This document shows positions 52,101-59,111 of a DNA stretch of 64,000 nt, in pieces. Each line of letters begins with the position of its first letter. Position 1 is the first letter of the stretch. The DNA comes from Mytilus edulis (Eukaryota > Mollusca > Bivalvia > Mytilida > Mytilidae): the NCBI RefSeq assembly GCF_963676685.1, contig NC_092351.1, positions 38,244,733 to 38,308,732 on the forward strand, written 5' to 3'. Both the position numbers and the translations under genes were made by a program. The notes under the pieces are model-generated. The model did not search any database. It was given only the letters and a program-made list of their open reading frames with translations, and was not told where the DNA came from.

Positions 52101-55100
52101 TCGTCAGATCAACGATGGAATATGGAGCCATAGTATGGGACCTCTACATGGTAACAAATTAAACATAAATAAGCTCGAAAGGATACAACATCAAGGGGCA
52201 AGATTTATAACCAGAGATTACAAGTCAAGAGACAAATTCAAATTACAGTGCAATGTGTGTTTTATGTACATATATGAATATTTTATTGTGTAAATGTATA
52301 TATATTCATTGTACATGTTGTATGTGGTGAGACTATAATCAGATAATAAAAGATTGAACCTGAATAAAAATCTGCAATTGGAGTAATGTATATTTTATTT
52401 TAATTGGTATCAAAGCCAGTGAACATCTGTACTGCATGAATGGGAAAATGTCAACACACCACATGATGAATGATTTTTCAATTTTAGATGTTACCAGTCA
52501 GGGGACTTACTTAAGCAAGTGATTTTCTAAATCACTGATTCAAGTAACATTGTTTCCATAAAGGTTGGAAGTTAGAGTTGTCTTTCTTTAATAATCACCT
52601 ATTTAAGTAGTACAAATTAATCACTAGAAGAAGTGATTTAATATTAGTGTAGCTTTAAATATAGAATACTAATGATCCAGGGACTAATTATGTTTCTAAA
52701 CTTATCAGAACCAACATCTGTGTTGTCTAGAATGACCAGGTCATTTCAGGTGATGACCTTGTACTGAATCTAGGATAATGACATAAAAATCACTTGTTTA
52801 AGTATCAGACCTCAATTTCCTTCCCAAAAATCACTACTTTAAGTATCATTCTTTTAATAACCCCCACTAATTTCAACACCCCCGAACAGTGGAATTTTTA
52901 TCACGAACAGTAGAATTTTATTACATAATCTGAAAGATGAAACCTTGAACTTCACAGGAAAAATACTCCCACTACTGTGAAAAATCTTTGAAGAAAGTAT
53001 CAGTTCATTATGTAAAGCCATTATTATAGCATTTTTTCAACTAAAATAGAATTTTAAGGTAAATGATAGCAACAAAGGCATAAACCTTGCTACTTAAAAG
53101 AAGCAAAAAAGTTCATATTTTTTAATTTTGCTAATTAAAAGATGTTATTTAAACCTATGTGTTTGAAATTTTGAAAAAACTACAAAATCCCAATTTGTGA
53201 CAAAACCTTGAATTTGCTACTCAAATAAGTGATTTAAAAATCACTTATTTCAGAAAGTCCCCTGTCTGGTTACCAGTTCTACATTTTGTATATGAGGGTT
53301 TGAATGTGGTCTTCAAATAATCATAGTTTTTTATTATTTTTATTGTCCATAATTTGATTTCCCTTACTTTTACATTTTAGCACCATTTTGGATCTCTATT
53401 CTTTTCAGTTTTTATTAAAATCAGGGCAAAAGAAAGCAAATTCAACAGTTAGGCTTTCTAAGAAGAAACTCAAAATACATGTACTGCCCACAACCACTCG
53501 TCAGATCAATGATGGATTATGGAGCCATAGGTCAGACATGGGGTCAATTACATTTGAAAGTAATTAATTACATTCAATTACAATTACAAAATCTTCAATT
53601 AAATTACACATTACATTTGACTTTTTTTACCAATGTAATTAATTACATTCCAATTACTTGGCAAATGTAATTAATTACTTCAATTACATTTGAAAGGAAA
53701 TTTAAGATAAAACATTGAAAACATGCATTTATTCTATGTTATGTACATAAGTATTATACATTGCTCTATAGTTATAACAATTAGACAGTGTTCAACTAGT
53801 ATATACATTTTTGTATTGTGTCATATAACTTATTTAAGCATTTTCCCATTACATTTGACGATCATCAGCTTTTCAAATGTTCCATCAGCCAGTCTGCACC
53901 TTTCCGGCCTAAATGTTTTTCCAGCAGTGCTAAATAAGCGTTCAACTGGTGCAGATGTGGCTGGAATAGCTAAATATTGCACTGCTAACTTAGCTAGACG
54001 TGGTAAACGTTGACAGTTACTATGCCAATACAAAAGAGGGTCTTTTGACATATCAATACAATTATCTGACAAGTAATCATCCATTTCTGAACTTACAGAA
54101 ATCCCTGAAGGGTTTCTTTTTCTTTCCACTGATGGGGCTGGCATGAAACTGAAAAGATCATCATTTTTTGCTCGCTTACATGGGGGAGAATTTTGATCAC
54201 AAGGGGGCTCAGATGATGTAGGGACTTGACTAAGTTTGTCCTTAACAACAGCTAAACACTGATCAATCTGTTCAGTTTCACACCATCTGGTCTTAAATCT
54301 TGGGTCTAAAAAGCTAGCAAGAATATATGCTTCATCCTCTACAAACTGAAACAATCTTTCTTCAACAGAAGATTTCAATGATTTTATCATTTTACAATTA
54401 TAGTCAACTGATATAAGTTTTAACTGGTGTTTTAATCCAAGTGTTACAGGAATTGGCAAGCTAGCAGTTACAGTTTTTTCATTTTTATCCCAGCTTATTC
54501 AAATTATTTATCTTACATGTCTTAAATAAGTGATTTAGAAATCTGACTTCTTAAAACAAAAATAAACTTTAGTTTTAATCACAACTAATTAATTTAATAA
54601 ACAAAATATTTTCCAAATTTAAATGTAAGCTATTAGAGGATATAAGATAAATGAAATCTGATTAGAAATGAAAAAGAAGCATTATGAATTTATTAATTTT
54701 TAAAATTCTTATATAGTATTACCTTCATATGTGTTTACCTTCATATGTGTAACAAAGTTGGATGTAACTTTATAACTTCCACTAATGAGGGTGCCACAAT
54801 GCATACATTTTCCTTTGAAAGTATTTCCATTTTGGAAGTCATCAGGAACAGTAAAATGTTCCAGTACACTCTTGGAGCCCATTTTTAAATCTGATAAAAT
54901 GTTTTCTTTCAACATTCATATATATAGTGAACAAATTTTGCAAGTGAGATTTTGTCATATGCATTATCCCTTCAAGAATTTAAACATGTACCTATAGGCC
55001 CTAGGGGTATATTTATCTCTCTCTAATTAGCCTTATATCTGTTTAACATAACTGTTATAAAAACAGTCATTATATAGTTTGTAATAAAACAAATAGCCAG

Positions 55101-57395
55101 AGGTTATATTTATTGGTTATTTAAGTCCTTGAATAAAGTTAATTATGTTAAATCAATGTCTTAAAATATCTATCTAAATCTACTAATTAAGGTCAAGACA
55201 GTGACTTCCTAGTGGTTTCTTTTAAAATTATGGCATGTGTCTACATTTTTTTTATCATTCAATACAAAATGAAGAATCTACCATGGTTGTGTTAATACAG
55301 AAAGTATACTGTGAAGGCTTTTCTTTGTCAGCTTACAACATTTGTTAAGATTATTGCTTTTAATAATTTTTTGAGAAAACACAAGATTTAATCTTTTGAT
55401 CCAAAATTTCAAATGTAATTGACTTGTAATTGAAAAGTAATTGTCAATTACAGGCAATTTTGGCTATGTAATTAATTACATTCAATTACATGTAATTGAA
55501 AAAATGCTCAATTACACATTACATTCAATTACATGATAAATTGTAATTAATTACAGTCAATTACAATTACATATTTCAATTACCCCATGTCTGCCATAGG
55601 TATGGGACCTCTACATGGTAACAAATTTAACATTAATAAGCTCGAAAGGATACAACATCAAGGGGCAAGATTTATAACCAGAGATTACAAGTCAAGAGAC
55701 TGAAGAGAGTACTGATATGTCTCCAAAATGCTTGCAGAACTGGAACTACAAGATCTACATAAAAGACGAACAAGCCAGAAGTTAATTTTAAAATATTTAT
55801 GTACAAGGCAGTGTCTGCGCGTACCCGCATGTGGGTACGAATAGTCAAATTGCCGTTCTAGGCTGCGCGTACCCACATCTGGTTTTATAATAAAATGCCG
55901 TCAATTCAGGAATGAAACGTGAAATATATACGGAATTTGTTGCAATTAGTGAATAAATTGATTAAAACTACTCAGAATTTTCATAAATATACACATATAT
56001 ATTTCATACAATTGTATATAAGAATTTATAGAAGCCGCAGAGAAAAGAAAGAAGAACCGGGAGCACAAAAATTAAAGAAGATTTAAAGTACAACAGAATA
56101 AATTTTTCCTGCATTCATGGTGGGAAGCAATTTCAAACAAATTCGACAAGAAAAAGGCCTAATACAAGGTATTTGTTTTAAATTGTAGTTTTTAATCGAA
56201 TTTGCCACGCGTTTCATTTAAGTTTTTTTATAATGTCGATTACTTATAGTTTTTGTATTGTAAATCGTTTGTGATATTAAGGATATGTCTAATTTCAGTA
56301 CTTTCCAAATGGAATGTCCTCAGTTCCACATTAAACTTGGCGTAACTAAAGATGGACAAAACCTTAATTAGTTACATGAATCTTTTATAATCGGTTTAAA
56401 TTGATATCATTACTTGCTTCTTTAATTTTTATAAACTCAAGCTTAAATTTTAAAATTTTTATATATTTTAAAATTTCAGTTTCTGTTTTACATTTTACTA
56501 AAAGATTATTTTAAAATATCATATGGGTATTTTTTTAAATTATTAAAATTTTATTCTTAAAATTTTCATTTAAATTTTATAAAAGTATTAATTTCTATCA
56601 TGTTTTCTTTTACAGGGAATGTACAGTTTCATTTTCCATCATTGTGCATTTAATTTTTGCAATGTTTATTATGAATCATTATTTAATAAATACAATTTGA
56701 AAATATTATTTTTCATACTCTTCACTCGTTCTACACGAAATCCCTATATTATCGATAATTTCCGTATATATTTCACGTTTCATTCCCGATCCGATGGCAT
56801 TTTAATAGAAAATCGGATGTGGGTACGCGCAGCCAAGACTGGCAATATGACTATTCGTACCCGCATGCGGGTACGCGCAGACACTGCCTATGTACAAAGT
56901 GGTTGAGCGTCTGGTTTCCACTATTGAACCAGACGAATTCCTCAAAAACGAACATTCGAAGAGAAACATAACTGTAAAGAAATTCAAAGAAATTTACCAT
57001 GCAACAAATATTGTGGAAAAGCAAGTAAAGAATAACTCCAAGTGTTTTGACATGCCACCAAGCACTAGACAACAATGTAGTGTGTGCATCTTCAAATGTG
57101 CTCTCACGCCCCTAGGAAGGCGTCCCAGAAAAAAAAATTAAAATAGCCTTGCCAGACATGATAATTATTTGGACTACAGATATACCACAAATGATAATTT
57201 AAAATTATTTATGAACTTGAAAATTTATGTAACTTCGTAAACACAAACCCTTGGATCATCCAGTCGCATCCGCTGTTGCTGATCATAGTGTTGATTATGC
57301 ATTGGTGGTGGTTTTCTATGATCGTAAGGTTCATTAAATTGTTTGTAAGGTGGTGGGGCTTTATAGTCTTCTTTGCTATCCATGTTATACGACAT
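31179..57395 (-). CDS. OCIAD1: OCIA domain-containing protein 1 (OCIAD1) gene
   Basis: Eight coding exons on the minus strand, GT-AG and in phase: 57395-57249, 49441-49378, 42852-42799, 42257-42225, 41836-41692, 33805-33681, 32664-32389, 31219-31179; predicted 294 aa from the ATG at 57395 (a second in-frame ATG is at 57383). The N-terminus is Pro/Gln-rich. The OCIA domain follows (LSEEEKQLLYGCRKDSFWQR, then hydrophobic blocks SLPLSIGCFIGLRMAQQK and GALFGGYVIGKASFIPVC). A linker carries SVTYDDLRQMSR, matching the family's conserved YEELR segment, and the last exon encodes QYGDVWDKV, matching the family's C-terminal YGD-W motif. Vertebrate OCIAD1 is an endosomal/mitochondrial membrane protein linked to STAT3 signalling and respiratory-complex assembly; the role here is inferred. 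The gene is stretched to 26 kb by transposons. An extended reading of exon 7 to a stop at 32243 is intron sequence or an alternative 3' end. Confidence 0.92.
31790..32200. repeat. Dispersed repeat with AATGAGGTCAAGGTCAG modules
   Basis: Three successive diverged modules share GAACCATGAAAATGAGGTCA, AGGTCAGATGA and CAGACGG. A further decayed relative is near 39955-40090 (AAAGTCAAGGTCATATGAAC). It lies in OCIAD1 intron 7, between the last two coding exons. Confidence 0.65.
32831..33370. repeat. Three tandem units of about 165 bp with C-run start
   Basis: Starts with a C14-type run at 32838 followed by three diverged units sharing AATCCCAGCCTTCTCTTTGT, ATTTCAGA and TTATTGTCTGGAAAC. Ends ATGACGCTGTCGATGAGGAC and GACCGCAAATTTTTTTGCTG. 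OCIAD1 intron 6. Confidence 0.75.
34081..34440. repeat. 36-bp minisatellite, 10 copies
   Basis: The unit TGAAATCTGATACATACATA plus TATATTAAACTTCTCC is repeated 10 times with only C/T changes at one site until the last unit. Because 36 is divisible by 3, long frames appear on both strands; they are not genes. It is in OCIAD1 intron 5, and flanking sequence on both sides contains GCAATAATAA-type inverted motifs. Confidence 0.93.
35317..35753 (-). repeat. Two tandem diverged copies of a mussel-type repeat
   Basis: The units at 35317-35520 and 35525-35753 share ACCTCTAGCCTCTGACTATA, GTGACCTATAGTTGTTAATT, TCATACCACAACTTCTTTTT and GGCTTACAAGT. The inner part is the reverse complement of the AAGAAGATGTGGTATGATTG repeat at 36700. 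OCIAD1 intron 5. Confidence 0.75.
36698..36900 (+). repeat. Mussel-type repeat (AAGAAGATGTGGTATGATTG family)
   Basis: AAGAAGATGTGGTATGATTG, CCAATGAGACAACTATCCAC, ACATTAACAACTATAGGTCA and CGGCCTTCAACAATGAGCAA. Relatives are at 1716, 2461, 8208, 35317 (inverse) and 49147 (inverse). Non-coding; the abundance suggests a SINE or the tail of a larger element. Confidence 0.75.
37484..37571. repeat. 40-bp inverted repeat with 8-base loop
   Basis: Arms 37484-37523 and 37532-37571 pair at 39 of 40 positions (start GCACTTGTTTCTATCCATAG). The loop is AATAGTTT. It is inside the large OCIAD1 intron 5. Confidence 0.88.
37831..41691. other. OCIAD1 intron 5, gene-free part
   Basis: AT-rich intron sequence. 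38815-39080 is a dispersed repeat (TCCTGACTTGGGACAGGCAC; TCCCAACCCTCCCCTAACCT). 39955-40090 is a decayed AATGAGGTCAAGG-type repeat. 41440-41700 has T-rich simple sequence. No coding exon with splice sites was found. Confidence 0.5.
43218..43407 (+). repeat. 5' LTR of BEL/Pao element
   Basis: 190-bp direct repeat, starting TGTCGTGAATATAGG and ending CCTCAAGATA, identical to 48891-49080. Inside are TAACGT-rich palindromic motifs around 43294-43320. It is preceded by the target duplication CTTAT. Confidence 0.95.
43438..43746 (+). pseudogene. gag: BEL/Pao gag N-terminal segment, ends at an in-frame TAA
   Basis: A 102-codon open frame starting ATG 30 bases after the 5' LTR. It encodes a basic start followed by a strongly acidic, probably coiled-coil stretch (ILESIEEEEDLDEEIEEVDR), as seen at the N-terminus of Pao-type Gag. 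It stops at TAA 43744-43746. The frame then stays open, in the same register, into the next segment, so the two pieces look like one Gag region split by a single stop codon. Assignment rests on position and composition. Confidence 0.7.
43795..45708 (+). CDS. gag-pro: BEL/Pao Gag plus aspartic protease segment
   Basis: A 637-codon frame. In order: a Gag domain of the Pao type (LPKLNLPTFGGNLLEWSAFW near residues 33-52), three Cys/His knuckles (CLFCQNPHHPNEC, CFNCFGNHKVSEC, CRNCSKKHHSSIC; the last two are C-x2-C-x4-H-x4-C), then a retropepsin-like domain with the LLDEGAQNSFI active-site region (Asp-x-Gly). The knuckles bind the element's RNA and the protease processes the polyprotein. No ATG opens the frame; it continues in register from the preceding gag piece past the TAA at 43744. 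It ends at a TGA overlapping the ATG of the next frame (ATGA at 45705-45708); whether that is recoding or a mutation cannot be told here. Confidence 0.85.
   Translation: MQEHSNQIIFNSEQTSLSQSSMPTSTVSSHYNKLPKLNLPTFGGNLLEWSAFWDSYNNSVHENPSLSDVQRFNYLKSQLYGEASQCISGMQMTNTNYNQAIQILHERFGQQHKVVNAYMQNLLNLPAPTPGIRGLKSFSDTIESNIRELEGMGRYQESYGSLLIPLILNKLPCFVRQNITRDHSNDDWDISSLRKAIKKEMCIQEAANANPIETDIIPTASFVTETTNKRWKSTGSKDSNNNSSVKTKRPCLFCQNPHHPNECTKITDINARTQIVKEKRVCFNCFGNHKVSECKSKYSCRNCSKKHHSSICRNNLLNENSTSNENKATTKPVNEELQSTTEIKSAAMHSAVTAHTEILLKTAVAPVWYHDESVMTNILLDEGAQNSFISQELVEKLHIKPTGIVSMQISAFGGKEGDVRNLEKATLSIETEGKERIPIEVIIVPKIAAPIHMKKRVNINSLPYLRGLQLAHPVTQDEKFSISLLVGADYYWSLVQDEIIRGDGPTAVKSKIGYLLSGPLNTDINTQQWNSTMMNVLVEHKPEECDLQKFWEIESSGLEADSDENTKNVQNLMLEYQNSSITFKKNKYVAKLPWKPDHPELPTNEYIARRRTQNIIDRLAKDPDMLNYTTRLSKNRR
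45705..45941 (+). pseudogene. pol: BEL/Pao reverse transcriptase N-terminal fragment
   Basis: A 78-codon frame with the fingers region of a Pao-type reverse transcriptase (IHYIPHHPVKKDS, TPIRIVYDCS, SLNDCLSSAPPILNKL). Homology changes frame near 45920, after which the remaining RT continues in another reading frame. The fragment is part of the same pol region as its neighbours and would not be expressed alone. Confidence 0.8.
46031..48736 (+). CDS. pol: BEL/Pao Pol: RT, RNase H and integrase
   Basis: A 901-codon frame, open upstream to about 45922 and ending TAG at 48734. In order: the RT palm with the YVDN catalytic motif (Asp-Asn is common in BEL/Pao), RNase H (FVDASQKAYGAS; LELMAAVIGARL; FWSDSQIVLHWL), an integrase zinc-binding region (HLRNLHTGVGQ through CIQCQK), an integrase core with catalytic Asp, Asp and Glu in GIDFAGP, YSDNAPTF and GGWWERLIG, and a C-terminal DUF5641-like domain (LLDHFAKRWSNEYLTGLREY). 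These enzymes copy the element's RNA and insert the cDNA. Catalytic residues look intact, but the RT start is cut off by the frame break near 45920. Confidence 0.9.
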   Translation: MSDSNDPTSELIMYRFKVVLFGATCSPFILNATLLKHLSMNPSKVASILQEDLYVDNILSSMDSEEAAIKYFNESRELLKQGGFNLRSWMSNSDKLRDLALSEKVLDSDKETKILGMRWDAESDTISFAETKQLKMNTQLTKRELLRQSSAIYDPLGLLGPITIRAKTLIQDLWKKGYAWDETLPKEIENEWTDVKNDILQITTKLQIQRYYFANEDEETSESTLHIFVDASQKAYGASVYLSKGTGSTLVIAKNRVAPLKLITLPKLELMAAVIGARLSKDVIKNLGIKRAVFWSDSQIVLHWLTSSKSLNKFVKNRVSEIKELTETHEWKYVPTEMNPADLQTRGLTASQFEDSRLWMNGPQWLTDECKWPTWTGHVEISTQLSNITGPKTHRSDDKIPSDPQRISQIIDMNRYSDLNRLLTVTGYVLKFVKNCQKKRPYRLRSSQGDRNLRTSLTKEEISLAMNLWIKDTQQDRFVKELEHISLNPKVKSLSLVQQLRLYLDENGIIRCKGRIQNSSIEENAKFPILLPKNHKLTDFVIMDAHLRNLHTGVGQTITHIRQSYWIPAIRQSVNSVLRKCIQCQKIIGKPYNSPEPPPLPKDRVKDTIPFCTTGIDFAGPLHIKDTSTQPRKVYICLFTCACIRAIHLELVPDLSLNTFILAFRRFISRKGTPQTIYSDNAPTFVAASNALQSQLNLHINWKFIPKGAPWYGGWWERLIGLTKMTLKKVFGKALVSEQSLTTILTEIETIINNRPLTYISSDIRDPEPLTPSHLLHGRIITTTEMHNDKHNANIQELDTITANKLFERKGFLLDHFAKRWSNEYLTGLREYHRASGKHTGQVNIGDVVQLGSESPRLLWRLGTIEDVIKGGDGLIRAAKVRTSRGLVTTRPIVKLYPLEL
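48891..49080 (+). repeat. 3' LTR of BEL/Pao element
   Basis: Identical 190-bp partner of 43218-43407, followed directly by the target duplication CTTAT. A short G/C run (GAGGCCCCCAG, 48878-48888) just upstream is in the position of a polypurine-tract region, although it is not purely purine. Confidence 0.94.
49147..49271 (-). repeat. Inverse copy of the AAGAAGATGTGGTATG repeat
   Basis: Reads AGTGTACAGTGACCTATAAT, TTTTGTCTCTTGTGTAGAGT and CATTGGCAACCATACCACAT, ending in a T run at 49258-49270. It sits between the BEL/Pao element and OCIAD1 exon 2. Confidence 0.7.
49606..50727. mobile_element. 1.1-kb TIR element with 5-bp TSD in OCIAD1 intron 1
   Basis: 49611-50722 starts CAGGCCTCTACAATAA and ends TTATTGTCGAGGCCTG, near-exact complements (one mismatch). 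TAGCC flanks both ends (49606-49610 and 50723-50727). Subterminal ACTTGTCC/GGACAAG motifs are repeated in both orientations inside both ends, as expected of transposase-binding sites. No coding frame of note. The CAGG terminus resembles some hAT-like elements, but a 5-bp duplication does not settle the superfamily. Confidence 0.7.
51132..52402 (+). mobile_element. LINE (CR1/jockey-like) fragment, copy A
   Basis: A 165-bp 3'-tail sequence ending in AATAAAAGATTGAACCTGAA occurs at 51132-51298 and again at 52237-52402. Between them, 51301-52236 encodes, across frame breaks, the end of a non-LTR reverse-transcriptase protein (HVLPTTTRQINDG; LNINKLERIQHQGARFITRD). Such blocks follow the RT domain in many LINEs. 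51301-52120 is repeated almost identically at 52698-53524 (offset 1,397 bp). The coding part is interrupted and truncated, so this is a dead fragment in OCIAD1 intron 1. Confidence 0.75.
53830..54459 (-). pseudogene. hAT transposase C-terminal region (dimerisation domain)
   Basis: A 209-codon open frame with DEAYILASFLDPRFKTRW and, near the end, KDPLLYWHSN followed by LAVQYLAIPATSAPVERLFS, the signature of the hAT C-terminal dimerisation domain, including the conserved Ala-Thr-Ser-Ala-Pro-x-Glu-Arg-x-Phe-Ser block. Full ZBED-like hAT transposases are about 600 residues; only the last third is here. No upstream catalytic region fits in the 250 bases before the BED exon, so this is a remnant. 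Confidence 0.9.
54735..54915 (-). pseudogene. hAT transposase N-terminal BED zinc-finger exon
   Basis: The frame encodes SVLEHFTVPDDFQNG, then CMHCG and TSNFVTHMK, consistent with the Cys-x2-Cys half and the start of the His half of a BED zinc finger, the DNA-binding domain of hAT transposases. A GT donor follows the HMK codons near 54735. It lies inside the hAT termini and on the same strand as the C-terminal fragment. Confidence 0.75.
55798..56897. mobile_element. Non-autonomous long-TIR DNA transposon, 9-bp TSD (Mutator-like candidate)
   Basis: The element at 55807-56888 (1,082 bp) starts GGCAGTGTCTGCGCGTACCC and ends with its exact complement; similarity between the two ends extends roughly 130-150 bp inward with few differences. 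TATGTACAA flanks it on both sides (55798-55806, 56889-56897), a 9-bp duplication typical of Mutator-like elements. The termini contain internal inverted motifs (GCGCGTACCC) that are GC-rich against an AT-rich interior. No transposase frame is present. Superfamily is inferred from the duplication length and long TIRs. Confidence 0.82.
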
Positions 57396-58532
57396 TTCGT
57401 TAGTCAGATGTCCAGATAGTGAAGGACACAAAATATTGGCGATTATCTCCCTTTCATCGGGAAATAAAATAGTAAATCAAAGGCAGATCAGTCAGAGTTT
57501 CCGTAAATTTCAAAACAGCATTTCTGACATTCAAATGACAAAAAAAATATGTAAGATTGACGCAAATATTAAACTTTATAAAATTACTCATTTTGGTTTA
57601 CTATTTCTTAAACTCAAGTTGTTTTTTTGCCAACAAAATTAATATTTCTAAATGTAGTTCTGAAAAATAAGATCTACACTTTATCTTGCAAAATTCCCGG
57701 TAAACAGATAAACACTTGTTCAAAAATCCTCGTCTAAGACACCCTTTTTCGAGTTAATAATGCATGTATGTTATTTAAAAAAATATATGTATACTTTGAA
57801 ATACCATTACATAATTTCCTGGTTGGTTTTTGGTTCTATCAAAACTGTTTAAAATAGAATAACTGATAAATTAGACCGCTTTTTCAAACTGTCAAAATGC
57901 TTATGAGATGTTTCGTCCATACAACCAGTTCGGCCACATGCCGTTTAGGCCACAGTACCAGTTTGGCATCAATCGTTTTGGTATTAGTCATAAATCATAT
58001 TTGCAGATCAGTTATTGTTAATTGTTTAATATGAGAAAGAATATTCATGATATTACCAGTTGTTCCAACTTTTCATGAAGCAAATGCTTGAGATTTGGCT
58101 AAAATTGAAAAGATCAAAGAGAAAAAACAATACTGTCAATAGATCAAAGAAAAATGCCACCAAAAAAGCATGAACATACGTGGCAGCCCTGTATTACCTA
58201 GAAAAAAGTCATAATGTGTACATCCATCTGCTGTGAAACAAGAAATTGTCAAGCATGATTAAGACATTAACAAAGTCTAGGACTTTGATGCTTCATTAAT
58301 TTAAAACATATATTTACAAGACAGGATAGAAAATAAAGAATTTGTCCATAGCATATATATATTAAGTAACAAGTATGAGGAACATGGACACCAAGGCAAC
58401 AACTGCATCTAAAAGTTACACATTTGCTGTGTTGATTCAATTTTACTTCTTGTTTATTAAATTTTTAATGTTGAACACCATGTTTGTATCAGCTGATTAT
58501 AAAGATTAGGTTGCCAATCTCAATTTAGCTGG

Positions 58533-58854
58533 AACAAGAATGTGTCCCAAGTACATTGTACACGGATGCCCAACTCACATTATCATGATTATCATTTTCT
58601 ATGTTCAGTGGACCGTGAAATTGGGGTCAAAACTTTAATTTGGAATTAAAATTAGAAAGATCATATCATAGGGAACATGTGTACTAAGTTTCAAGTTGAT
58701 TAGACTTCAACTTCTTCAAAAACTACCTTGACCAAAAACTTTAATCTGAAGCGCCACAGACGGACGGATGAACGGACACACAGACAGACGGACGAACGGA
58801 GGCACAGACCAGAAAACATATTGCCCCTCCACTATCGTAGGTGGGGCATAAAAA
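58533..58854 (-). repeat. Dispersed repeat family (ATGCCC...CATTCTTGTT), copy 3
   Basis: Inverse-orientation member: AACAAGAATGTGTCCCAAGT at the start and GTAGGTGGGGCATAAA at the end. It lies between OCIAD1 and CEP44. Confidence 0.8.
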
Positions 58855-58862
58855 TCAGTATC

Positions 58863-59025
58863 TGGTACAGTGGCGGATCCAGAACTTTTCCTAAGGGGGG
58901 CCCGCTGACTGACCTAAGGGGGGCCCTGCTCCAGTCATGCTTCAATGATTCCCTATACATGTATAATCAACCAAATTTTTCCCATGAAAAGGGGGGGGGG
59001 CCCTGGATCCGCCTATGTGGTACAG
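58863..59025. mobile_element. Small MITE with TGGCGGATCCAG-type ends
   Basis: The 147-bp segment 58871-59017 starts TGGCGGATCCAG and ends CTGGATCCGCC plus TATG, and TGGTACAG flanks it on both sides (58863-58870, 59018-59025). It is G-run-rich inside. The GGCGGATCCAG terminus is widespread among animal MITEs. It lies upstream of CEP44. Confidence 0.65.
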
Positions 59026-59111
59026 TATAATCATGATAATATTTCTCATTTACCTATATATCTATTGTAGGTACATGGGTAGCTTACTGAGACGGATGTA
59101 ATTATCAAGAG

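Larger units (their letters stand above)
53525..55601 (-). mobile_element. hAT transposon (ZBED-like), internally deleted, with 8-bp TSD
   Basis: The element spans 53533-55593 (2,061 bp). Its ends are inverted repeats starting CAGACATGGGGT on one side and the complement on the other, and both ends are rich in TGTAATTAATTACA-type subterminal repeats. The 8-bp sequence CCATAGGT flanks it at 53525-53532 and 55594-55601, the duplication length of the hAT superfamily. It interrupts a LINE fragment; a second copy of that fragment at 52120-52150 is uninterrupted there. The transposase on the minus strand is broken: a BED-finger exon and a C-terminal dimerisation region survive, but most of the catalytic domain is missing. 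Confidence 0.93.
52698..57145 (+). mobile_element. LINE fragment, copy B, interrupted by hAT and a long-TIR element
   Basis: This copy reads 52698-53532, is broken by the hAT element, resumes at 55594-55806, is broken again by the 55807-56888 element, and resumes at 56889-57145. The three pieces are consecutive parts of one LINE C-terminal region: LERIQHQGARFITRDYKSRD, then ELELQDLHKRR, then MYKVVERLVSTIEPDEFLK and NNSKCFDMPPSTRQQ, the order seen in CR1/jockey-like elements. Stops and frame changes show decay. It lies mostly in OCIAD1 intron 1, ending about 100 bases from coding exon 1. Confidence 0.8.
57396..59070. promoter_or_regulatory. Head-to-head OCIAD1/CEP44 intergenic interval, probable shared promoter region
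   Basis: The OCIAD1 start codon (57395, minus) and the CEP44 start codon (59112, plus) face away from each other about 1.7 kb apart. An inverted CCAAT element (ATTGG, 57434) lies about 40 bases upstream of the OCIAD1 start. The distal part holds interspersed repeats (58533-58854 and a small TIR element at 58871-59017), so any core promoter is more likely in 57400-58500. No TATA box or CpG-rich block is obvious. The regulatory role is inferred from gene orientation only. Confidence 0.4.
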
